Source: Acetofilamentum sp. (GTDB lineage Bacteria; Bacteroidota; Bacteroidia; Bacteroidales; DTU049). Taken from it: a DNA stretch of 32,797 bases. The DNA lies in the NCBI GenBank assembly GCA_020720525.1, contig DYON01000003.1, forward strand, positions 8,257-41,053. The letters are read 5' to 3'. The position numbers and the translations under genes were made by a program. The notes under the pieces were generated by a model. It was not told the DNA's origin. It saw only the letters and a program-made list of their open reading frames with translations, and did not search any database. Within the stretch, counting starts at the first letter, position 1. Each line of letters opens with the position of its first letter. This document shows, one piece after another, positions 7,628-15,900 of this stretch.

Positions 7628-9808
7628 TTACAGGTTCTCCAAGAGGAAATTCGTCATTTTATTGTACAAATGATAGCGCGTATATCCACCATAAATACCA
7701 TGATTTTTGTTGGGATACATAAACATTTCAAAATCTTTGTTGGCATTTACCAAAGCCGAAATCAAATCCATGCTGTTTTGTACATGCACGTTGTCGTCGG
7801 TGGTTCCGTGAACAAGAAAATACTTTCCTTTTAGTTTTTTGACGAAGTTGATAGGGGAATTTTTATCGTATCCATCTTCATTTTCTTGCGGTGTGCGCAT
7901 AAAACGCTCGGTGTAAATATTGTCGTAGTAGCGCCAATTGGTTACGGGAGCAACGGCAATGCCCGCCTTGAAGTAATCGGCTCCTTTGGTCATACATAAC
8001 GTACTCAGATAGCCACCAAAACTCCAACCAAAAGCACCAATGCGGCTTTTATCGACAAAGTCGAGCGAGCCCAAATACTTCGCAGTTTCAATTTGGTCTT
8101 GAACTTCGTATTTGCCAAGTTGGAGATAGGTGCATTTTTTGAACTCTTCGCCACGGCCTCCAGTGCCTCGGTTATCGACCGAAACAACAACATAGCCATT
8201 TTGCGCAAGCATTTCGAACCATGCAAAATCGAAATAGCCAAAACTGTTTTCAACTGTATTTACACCAGGTCCTCCGTACATATACATCAGCACGGGATAT
8301 TTTTTCCCAGCTTCCATTTTAGGTGGCTTAATCATCCAGCCATTCAGTTCAACATCTTCGGTTGTTTTGAAAGAGAAGAATTCCTTTTTGGCAAAATTGT
8401 ATTCGGTCATTTTTCCGTTCAACTCTGCATTGTTTTCGAGAACAACAACCGCTTTGCCAGTATTGTTGCAAATGGTGTATTTAGGAGCGGTGTTGGCATC
8501 GCTGAAATTGTCGATGTAGTACGAAAAGTCGGCACTAAAACTAATGTCGTGGGTGCCAATTTCGTTGGTGATTTTTTGCTTTTTGCTTCCATCCAAATTG
8601 ACAGAATAAAGCATAATATTCATGGGCCCATCTTCGAAAGACGTATAATACACTACGCGGTTTTTTTCGTCCACTCCAAGCACTGATGAAATATCGAAAT
8701 TGCCTGTGGTGAGCTGCTTGATTAGTTTTCCGGTCATGTCGAAATAGTAAATCTGGTTGTAGCCAGCTTTTTCGGAGCTGAAAATAAAACCGCTTCCATC
8801 TTTTAAAAATGTAGTGTTGTCGGTAATGTCAACATAGTATTTGTTGTCTTCGGAATACATAACTGTCAATTTTCCTGTCGATGCATCGGCTAGCAAAATG
8901 TCGAGATGATTTTGCAATCTGTTCAATCGCAAAATTGATAGTTTCCCTGGTTGATAAGTCCATTCGATTCGAGGAATATATTGGTCGGTTACCGATCCAA
9001 CGTCCATTTTTATCGATTTGGCACCAGCAACATCGTACATGTAAATATCGACCAACGAATTGTCTTCGCCAGCTTTTGGATATTTATATTTGTATTCTTC
9101 GGGATACAATTCTCCGTGAAAAGTGAGGGTGAATTCCTTTACACCCGATTCGTCCATGCGATAATAGGCAATATATTTTCCGTCGGGCGACCACGAAAAG
9201 CCTTTTGTGAAGCCAAATTCTTCTTCGTAAACCCAGTCGGTTGTTCCATAAATGATTTTATTCCATTCACCATCGGTTGTTACAGCAGTTTCTTTTGCCG
9301 ACGCGATGTCCATTACATATAAATTGTTGTCGCGTACATAAGCTACTTTTTTACCATCGGGGCTAAAATCGGGCAATCTTAAATTGCCGTCGCCAGGAAT
9401 TTTCACCAATGCTTTGGTGCTCATGTTGTAAACAAAATAATTCCCTTTAACACTATGTCGGTAAATGCTTTCAATGTCGGTTCCAACTATCAACAATGAA
9501 GCATCGCTGTTGAACGAATACTCTTCGATGCTTATTGATGAGCCTTCCCATTTCATTTCAGAACCAGAGGCAAGTGTTTTTGTTTCTTTGCCATCTTTGA
9601 AGGAATACATTACAATGGAATTCTTGTCGAGAATGGTGTAAGATTTTCCGTCGGGATAATTCTGAATGTCGGTTATCGATTTTGGATAAAAAACATAATT
9701 TACCCATATATCGGCAAGGGAAATGTCTTTTTGAGAATATGCCTGACGTGGAATTGCAACCCACGAAATCAGAACAACAAGAAATAGCTGAACGAATATT
9801 GCTTTCAT
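7628..9808 (-). CDS. dipeptidyl peptidase IV (S9B serine peptidase)
   Basis: This 726-residue exported exopeptidase should remove X-Pro or X-Ala dipeptides from peptide N-termini in the periplasm or at the surface. A signal peptide spans about residues 1-26 (ending AYSQ). The N-terminal beta-propeller contains DWVYEEEFG with Glu195-Glu196, the double-Glu motif that anchors the substrate amino group in DPP IV enzymes. The alpha/beta-hydrolase domain holds Ser596 in GWSFGG, Asp671 in HGTTDDNVH and His703 in NKNHGIYGG, a complete catalytic triad. The oxyanion segment YMYGGPGV is also present. I take the ATG at 9808, which gives a proper signal peptide; a further-upstream frame start overlaps the promoter. 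Single-gene unit with its own promoter and terminator. Role in peptide use is inferred. Confidence 0.95.
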   Translation of the reverse strand: MKAIFVQLFLVVLISWVAIPRQAYSQKDISLADIWVNYVFYPKSITDIQNYPDGKSYTILDKNSIVMYSFKDGKETKTLASGSEMKWEGSSISIEEYSFNSDASLLIVGTDIESIYRHSVKGNYFVYNMSTKALVKIPGDGNLRLPDFSPDGKKVAYVRDNNLYVMDIASAKETAVTTDGEWNKIIYGTTDWVYEEEFGFTKGFSWSPDGKYIAYYRMDESGVKEFTLTFHGELYPEEYKYKYPKAGEDNSLVDIYMYDVAGAKSIKMDVGSVTDQYIPRIEWTYQPGKLSILRLNRLQNHLDILLADASTGKLTVMYSEDNKYYVDITDNTTFLKDGSGFIFSSEKAGYNQIYYFDMTGKLIKQLTTGNFDISSVLGVDEKNRVVYYTSFEDGPMNIMLYSVNLDGSKKQKITNEIGTHDISFSADFSYYIDNFSDANTAPKYTICNNTGKAVVVLENNAELNGKMTEYNFAKKEFFSFKTTEDVELNGWMIKPPKMEAGKKYPVLMYMYGGPGVNTVENSFGYFDFAWFEMLAQNGYVVVSVDNRGTGGRGEEFKKCTYLQLGKYEVQDQIETAKYLGSLDFVDKSRIGAFGWSFGGYLSTLCMTKGADYFKAGIAVAPVTNWRYYDNIYTERFMRTPQENEDGYDKNSPINFVKKLKGKYFLVHGTTDDNVHVQNSMDLISALVNANKDFEMFMYPNKNHGIYGGYTRYHLYNKMTNFLLENL

Positions 9809-9824
9809 AATTGGAAATTTAAGC

Positions 9825-9857
9825 CAAAAATACTTAAAAAATATGCCACAAACCAAA
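9825..9857 (-). promoter_or_regulatory. promoter of the DPP IV gene
   Basis: On the minus strand TTTG (9854-9857) is followed after 21 nt by TATTTTTG (9825-9832), an exact -7 element. The start codon is 17 nt further on, so the leader is about 11 nt. Confidence 0.6.
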
Positions 9858-10011
9858 AAAATCGCCGAATACTGATTGAACACCGCCCAAAACTGATGTT
9901 ACCATGAACAACGGGTCGGCTGAATGTATCTTTACTACATAATTAATCACAACCGAATCCCGTAACCCTATATACATATATTATCTTCCTGGTGCTTTGT
10001 TCGTAAAACCC
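9858..10011 (+). other. gene-free stretch ending in an orphan terminator
   Basis: The gap between the DPP IV promoter and citDE has no convincing ORF; the only ATG frame, at 9904, encodes 12 residues. A weak -7-like TATCTTTA lies at 9927-9934. A strong plus-strand terminator follows at 10012-10047 with no gene to terminate, so a small RNA from roughly 9935 to 10047 is possible. Confidence 0.3.
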
Positions 10012-10047
10012 GAGGCTGTCTGTTCAACGACAGCCTCTTTTTTTGTT
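10012..10047 (+). terminator. strong intrinsic terminator with no assigned gene
   Basis: GAGGCTGTC and GACAGCCTC form a perfect 9-bp stem with an 8-nt loop, directly followed by a T-run. The nearest upstream plus-strand gene ends at 7458 and already has its own terminator. Confidence 0.85.
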
Positions 10048-10089
10048 TAATATCAATTGTTTTGTGCTGCTTTAAACGAAGAAAATTCG

Positions 10090-10097
10090 TAAGTTTG
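10090..10097 (+). promoter_or_regulatory. -7 element of the citrate lyase operon
   Basis: TAAGTTTG is an exact TAnnTTTG. It ends 23 nt before the ATG at 10121. The nearest TTTG upstream (10061-10064) is 25 nt away, wider than usual. Confidence 0.5.
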
Positions 10098-10120
10098 ACA
10101 CCGAATTAGAAGCAACTTTT

Positions 10121-11347
10121 ATGGATTCACAAAATGTTATTTCGTGTGGAAATACCGGACCCAAAGTCCGCTCCGATTGCCGCGTTTCGTTTGAATTAAC
10201 CTCAACTGGTGGGGTTCAAATTGAACTCAAAAGCAAAGTAAAAGCAATGTATGGCGAGCAAATTCTTAAGCTGACCAACGAGGTTGTTGGCTTTTATGGT
10301 ATCGAGCATTGCAGTCTTCTAATTGAAGACTCTGGAGCCTTGTCTCTTACGCTTGCAGCTCGCCTCGAAGCTGCAATTCGCAAAGCGATAGGTTCCGAAA
10401 AAGAATTTTTGATACCTTTTTTACCACAAAACAACTACTCAACCGAAAAAGAGCGTTACCGGTTTTCGAGGCTTTATTTGCCAGGCAATTCGCCTCAGCT
10501 GTTTATCAATGCCGGTATTCATCATCCAGATGGGATAATTCTCGATCTCGAAGATGCAGTAGCTCACGATAAAAAATACGAAGCATGTTTTCTGGTTCGT
10601 AATGCATTGCGCAACGTCGATTTCTATGGTTGCGAGCGAATGGTCCGAATCAATCAGATTCCACGCGGACTCGACGACTTGCCTTTCATAGTAAATCATG
10701 GTGTGCATCTCATTCTGGTTCCCAAATGCGAAAGTGCCGACCAGCTACATCAGGTAAACAATCGCATTCAGGAATTGCTCGACGATAAATCGCACAAAAT
10801 ATGGCTCATGCCCATTATTGAAAGTGCATTGGGTGTAATGCGCGCATACGAAATTGCTTCGGCGGCCGAAAATGTAGTTGCTTTGGCAATTGGTCTCGAA
10901 GATTTCACTGCCGATATGGGCATTCAACGCACCCGCGAAGGTGAAGAGTCGTTTGTTGCTCGAAACTTACTATCAATGGCTTGCAAAGCGGCTGGAATTG
11001 CTGCAATCGATTCGGTTTACAGCGATATTGACGACACCGAAGGTTTAATCAGCGCTATTAAAGTTTCCAAATCGCTTGGTTTCAGTGGAATGGGCTGCAT
11101 TCACCCTCGACAAATTCGAATTATTCATGAGTTTTATGGTCCCGAAGAAGCCGAAGTAGATAAAGCAAAAAAGATTGTTCTGGCATTCGACGATGCCACC
11201 GCTCGTGGACTTGGTGTGGTTTCGCTCGGTAGCAAAATGATTGATCCACCCGTTGTGAAACGAGCCATTCGAACCATCGATGTGGCTGTTAAAACTGGAA
11301 AATTAAACGCAAATTGGAAAGAGGAGGTGAACAATGAAGTACGATAA
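10121..11347 (+). CDS. citrate lyase acyl-carrier (CitD) fused to beta subunit (CitE)
   Basis: The 408-residue protein joins two citrate lyase parts. Residues ~1-95 resemble CitD, the acyl carrier protein that bears the phosphoribosyl-dephospho-CoA arm: GNTGPKVRSDC near the N-terminus, then VKAMYGEQILKLTNEVV and LIEDSGALSLTLAARLEAAI. Ser18 is the only nearby candidate for the attachment site. Residues ~112-400 are CitE (HpcH/HpaI aldolase fold), which cleaves citryl-ACP to acetyl-ACP and oxaloacetate: RFSRLYLPGNSPQ, ILDLEDAVAHDKK (Asp142-Asp145), MVRINQ, LMPIIESA (Glu234) and LAIGLEDFTADMG. Most described clusters encode CitD and CitE separately; the gene start and frame here are continuous, so the fusion looks real. 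It overlaps citF by 14 bp. The maturation genes citC, citX and citG are not in the window. Confidence 0.9.
   Translation: MDSQNVISCGNTGPKVRSDCRVSFELTSTGGVQIELKSKVKAMYGEQILKLTNEVVGFYGIEHCSLLIEDSGALSLTLAARLEAAIRKAIGSEKEFLIPFLPQNNYSTEKERYRFSRLYLPGNSPQLFINAGIHHPDGIILDLEDAVAHDKKYEACFLVRNALRNVDFYGCERMVRINQIPRGLDDLPFIVNHGVHLILVPKCESADQLHQVNNRIQELLDDKSHKIWLMPIIESALGVMRAYEIASAAENVVALAIGLEDFTADMGIQRTREGEESFVARNLLSMACKAAGIAAIDSVYSDIDDTEGLISAIKVSKSLGFSGMGCIHPRQIRIIHEFYGPEEAEVDKAKKIVLAFDDATARGLGVVSLGSKMIDPPVVKRAIRTIDVAVKTGKLNANWKEEVNNEVR
11323..11330 (+). promoter_or_regulatory. strong Shine-Dalgarno sequence for citF
   Basis: GGAGGTGA is a full match to the anti-Shine-Dalgarno end of 16S rRNA, with 6 nt between GGAGG and the citF ATG. 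It lies inside the 3' end of the citDE coding region. Other genes here lack such a site, as is usual in Bacteroidota, so this one probably drives coupled reinitiation. Confidence 0.75.
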
Positions 11348-12893
11348 ATTAGTTCGCAATTCGCTGGGTCGTTTGGTACCAACTGTTGTAAATGGTGTAG
11401 CGCAAGTTCCGTTTATGGGCGTTGGAAAATACCGCCCAACAGGTCATAAAGCCGCTCCTCCAATTGTGAGTGCAGCCGATTTTCCTGCCGATGGCAACAA
11501 AGTTCTTTCTGGACTTAAGGATGCTTTAATTAAATCTGGTTTGCGCGATGGAATGACTATTTCATCCCATCATCATTTTCGCAATGGCGACCTTATAGCC
11601 AATCAAATTTTCGATATTGCAGCCGAAATGGGTGTGAAAAATCTGGTTTGGTTTCCAAGTGCCAGTTTTGAATGCCATTCGCCGCTGTTGAAATATCTCG
11701 AAGATGGTACCATTCACCATATTGAAGGGTCTATGAATGGTTCGCTAGGGCGTTTCACCTCTTCTGGAAAAATGCAGGGAATGGGAGTGCTTCGCTCGCA
11801 TGGTGGCCGCTACCAGGCTGTTCAGGATGGCGAAGTTCATATCGATATTGCTGTAATTGCGGCTCCAACTGCCGATTTCTTCGGAAATGCTACTGGCGAT
11901 CGTGGTCCTGCAGCATGTGGTTTGCTTGGTTTTGCTTTGGCCGATTCGCAATATGCCGATAAGGTGATTGTGGTTACCGACAATCTCGTTCCGTTTCCAT
12001 GTATTCCATGGCAAATTCAGGGCAACAATGTCGATCATGTTGTAGTTGTTGATAAAGTTGGAATTCCAGAGAAAATTGTAAGCGGAACTACCGAAATTAC
12101 CCGTAGCCCCGACCGATTGCTGTTGGCCGAGTGGTCGGCACAATTCTGCGAAGAAGCTGGTCTTATTCACGATGGCTTCTCGTTTCAAGCTGGTGCGGGT
12201 GGAACAGCCTTGAGTATTGGAGTTTATTTTACCGAAATTCTGAAGCGAAATGGCTGGAAAGCTGCTTTTGCTCGAGGAGGATCGAACAGATATCTTGTTG
12301 AAATGCTCGAAGAAGGTTATACCAAATTCATCCTCGATGGTCAAACATTCGATCTCGAAGGCGTGCGCTCCATGCGCGAGAATTGGAATCATGTAAACAC
12401 GTCTCCTTTCACTTCGTACAATTATCACGGCAAAGGCTTTTTTGCCCAATTTGTCGATATTGTAATTCTTGGCGCCACTGAGGTTGATGTAAATTTCAAT
12501 GCCAATGTGGTTACCCACAGCGATGGAGTACTACTTCATGGCATTGGAGGATGGCAAAACACCTTGTTTGGGAAAACAACCATTTTGCCGGTGCCTTTGT
12601 TCCGCGACCGCATGCCAGTTATTCTCGATGAAGTTACAACCATCACTGGTCCTGGCGAACTCATCGATGTGATTGTGACTGAACGTGGAATTGCAATCAA
12701 TCCACTTCGCACCGACCTGATTGAAAAAATGAAAGGCAGCAGTTTGCCCATCAAAACCATTCAGGAGCTGCAAGCCGAAGCCGAAGCCATTTGTGGCAAA
12801 CCAGCCAAACCAAAACTTACCGACGAACCCGTAGCTGTTATAAAATGGGTTGACGGAACCATTATTGATACGGTTTGGAAATTGGCTGAGTAA
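11334..12893 (+). CDS. citF: citrate lyase alpha subunit (citrate:acetyl-ACP transferase)
   Basis: This 519-residue CitF exchanges acetyl for citryl on the acyl carrier, the first half of the citrate lyase reaction, in the cytoplasm. It matches the family in length and throughout its sequence: early NSLGRLVPTVVNGVAQVPF, MTISSHHHFRNGD, EGSMNGSLGRF, HGGRYQAVQDGEVHIDIAV, TGDRGPAACGLLGFALADS, AGAGGTALSIGVYF, FARGGSNRYLVEMLEEGY and TERGIAINPLRTDL. The ATG at 11334 overlaps the citDE stop by 14 bp and is preceded by a strong Shine-Dalgarno sequence. Together with CitDE it supplies all three catalytic parts. Citrate uptake and prosthetic-group genes must lie elsewhere. A bidirectional terminator follows. 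Confidence 0.95.
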   Translation: MKYDKLVRNSLGRLVPTVVNGVAQVPFMGVGKYRPTGHKAAPPIVSAADFPADGNKVLSGLKDALIKSGLRDGMTISSHHHFRNGDLIANQIFDIAAEMGVKNLVWFPSASFECHSPLLKYLEDGTIHHIEGSMNGSLGRFTSSGKMQGMGVLRSHGGRYQAVQDGEVHIDIAVIAAPTADFFGNATGDRGPAACGLLGFALADSQYADKVIVVTDNLVPFPCIPWQIQGNNVDHVVVVDKVGIPEKIVSGTTEITRSPDRLLLAEWSAQFCEEAGLIHDGFSFQAGAGGTALSIGVYFTEILKRNGWKAAFARGGSNRYLVEMLEEGYTKFILDGQTFDLEGVRSMRENWNHVNTSPFTSYNYHGKGFFAQFVDIVILGATEVDVNFNANVVTHSDGVLLHGIGGWQNTLFGKTTILPVPLFRDRMPVILDEVTTITGPGELIDVIVTERGIAINPLRTDLIEKMKGSSLPIKTIQELQAEAEAICGKPAKPKLTDEPVAVIKWVDGTIIDTVWKLAE

Positions 12894-12925
12894 TTTTGTA
12901 GCCATTATTCGCACTTAATTTCGAT

Positions 12926-12959
12926 AAAAAAAGGATGAGCATTTGCCCATCCTTTTTTG
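12926..12959. terminator. bidirectional terminator between citF and the giant secreted-protein gene
   Basis: AAAAAGGATG and CATCCTTTTT pair around a short interior with AGC/GCC and an ATTT loop. A and T tracts on both sides let it work on either strand. The two convergent genes end at 12893 and 12980. Confidence 0.85.
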
Positions 12960-12979
12960 TTGTGTGTTGTCGATACTTT

Positions 12980-15900
12980 CTATCGAATCACCGACAACCT
13001 TCTAGTAAGCACCACCTCTTTGTATTCGAGTGTGTAGAAATAAATTCCTTGCTCGAGATTAGATGCGTCGAAATTGAAGGTGTTTTTGCCAGTTTGTCCA
13101 CTCATCTGAGTGCTCAGAATCTGCTCGCCCAGTGTGTTGCGCAACGTAATTACGCAGTTGCCTGGCTCGGGAAGCGTGAAGCTGATTTCGGTTTGTGCGG
13201 AGGTGGGGTTGGGAATGTTTTGCATCAATACAACTCCATTTTGAGTCATATCTTCAATACCAACTAAAGTAAGGTCAACACAAGTTGTATCGTTTGTTTT
13301 GTATGGGTCGCCGCTCAATAAGGTGTATGCACACAATGTGTAATCAATTGCAGGACCTGAATATGTTTGTGTGAATGTGAATGTGGCTGTGCTATCTGGA
13401 AGCAACGTTCCTGTCCAAGTTCCATTTTGAGGAGGATAACCCGTGTTCAGGCGATATGCCAATGGAATCGAATTTAAGGTGTCGGTTCCGAAGTTTTTGA
13501 TTCGAACTTGAACACTAGTCTGAACACCTGTTTGGGTTGTGCCAGTTGGAGTAATCACATCAACAATACCCGCATCAATTGCAACATTTGGAGCAAGTAT
13601 TTTGATATCGTCAATTGCAAAACCGTTGTAGGTTGTTGTGGAATTCGATTTAAAACCGAAGCGAAATTTCACACTACTGAACCCTGCAACAGCATCCAAT
13701 TTAATAAATGCAGGAGTCCATCCACCGGTATTTTTAGTCCATCCTGGTGTAGTCGAAGCATAAGAGTCGAACCAGTTGTACCCTTCCGGATCGTTGATGC
13801 CACCCAACGAAGCCCAAGTTGTTCCATTGTTGGTAGAATATTGAACATAGCCACCATCGAGATTTTCCTGAGCGTGAATCCAATAGTAAAAAGTGAGGTA
13901 GGCATCGTTAATACCAAAGAAGCTCATCGTTGGAGTGTAAATAAAACCACTAGCCGAGTTGGGATAATTCCCAGCAAGAATAGTAGCCCAAGCACTATCG
14001 GGACTGTGAGCTGTATTTATCACCGATGCTGTTGGCTTGCCATGTTGCCAAAGTGCAGGTGCATCGGTGTAAAGAATGGTTCCATCTTCTATGTCGTCTT
14101 CGAACATAGTAAATGGCGGTAGTCCATAGAATTGCGAGCACTTTTCGTCGTTGAATGTGTTCGAGTCGAGTAGTAAAACTGTTTTTACACATATATCATT
14201 CAACCCTGCAGCAACAGTTAAATCGGGTAAAGTTACAGAAGTGGTGTTGTCTGGGAATAATGTTCCAGTCCATGTGTAAGTTACAACTGGGTTGGAGTTG
14301 TGAGTATATTCAATTGGAATGGAATAAATTGTGTCGGATCCGAAGTTTTTAACGTTAACAATCACAGGAATTAATGAAGATTCTGATTGAATGTAATCGG
14401 GTTCTGTAATTGCAATCACGCCTGCATCGTTGTGCAATACTGGTGCAATTGTGATAGTGTAGTCTTCGGTCTCACCATAGTTATATGTTCCACAAGGAAG
14501 AACAGATGAGGCGGTTCCATTTTCAGTAACCACAACGCGCATTCTGGTATTGCCAATAGTAACAGTTGATGGAACAATCACAGTTCCAGTAATTGTTGCG
14601 CTTGCCAATGCTGGATAGCTACCACCAAATACTACTTCGCCTGGTTCTGCGAAAGTACCGTCTTGGTTGTAATCGATATAGACTTCGCAGTATCCAGTAT
14701 AATATGAAGCTGCATCATCAACAATAGTGACCGAAATTGGGTAGGTGCCTCCAGGAGCTATGTTTCCAGGTGCAACTGAAACAGAATAGTTTGTGTATGT
14801 ACCATTGTGAGGTGATGGAGATGTGTTGTTAATTCCTGCAAACGTTACATTGCCAAGATCTTCATCAGCAGTATATGTAGCAGCAGAAGTACAATATACC
14901 AGTGGACTATTGGTAACTGATTTATAAGCTGTATCATTTATTAGGATATTATCACTGGACAAAGTAGTGTATGCGGCAAATGAATAGGTATTATATGCCA
15001 ACAAATTTGCAGAAGTTGTAAAAGTGTAGATAGCAGTATCGCCTGGGTTAATTGGGCCAGGAATAACTTCCGAAACAGCAGCACCACCATTGATTGAATA
15101 ATTGACGGGGATATTGCTCTGTGTAGCAGTTCCAAAGTTTATCACTCTAACTGTAACACTCTCATGATTGCTTAAATCGATACCAGAATTGGGGTCGTCA
15201 ATTGCTATAACGCCAACATCTTCGGGAGGAGTTCCAGTAATAAATACTGTGTCTTCAACCACAGGCCCAGGGCAACCAGTTTTGTAAAGATTTACTTCAT
15301 CAATATACCAGCCAGTTCCCGCAACGCTACCATCCGACGAGAATGCAAAAGCAATTTCTAACTGAGTTCCACCATTAAGTGGTATTTTCCCAGAACTTAC
15401 AAAATAGGTGGTTGCGGTTCCGCCAAATGTACCAACAGTAGGTCCATAAGTGCATGACGCTAAAACTGGGTCGATGGTCAGGCTAGCTGTACCAGGATAC
15501 ACTCCAGTTGTAGGAGTGAAGTGAGTCCATGAGCCACCGTCTATCCTATAAGCCACTAGACCTCTATCGCAACAGTTTTCTGTATCATAACGATGTCTAA
15601 AACTTAAATCAATGCTATCACCAAAAACAGATAGTACTGGAGAAAATAATGCAGCGCTAGACTCATAATCTGGGTCTTCCATATAAGCAGTGCCTGCACC
15701 GGCATCGCTAGCCCAAGTCCAGTTGTAGGTTGTGTAACTAACGCAAGGAGTAGTAGCAGTCCAACCTTGCAAGTCGGTATCGAAAGTATAGTTGTATTCA
15801 AGCTCAGATGTGGATGCAACATAATAAATTGTGGTGTCAAACAATACTGGAGTTGTAAAAGAAGAACCTGTTTGCAAAAGTGTTGTAAGGGTTGCATCTG

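Noticed and set aside
8093..8686. Plus-strand 197-codon frame inside the DPP IV gene
   Set aside because: Antisense shadow of a complete S9B peptidase with all catalytic residues; no family match.
9904..9942. 12-codon ATG frame before the orphan terminator
   Set aside because: Too short, with no ribosome binding site and no amino-acid bias typical of a leader peptide.
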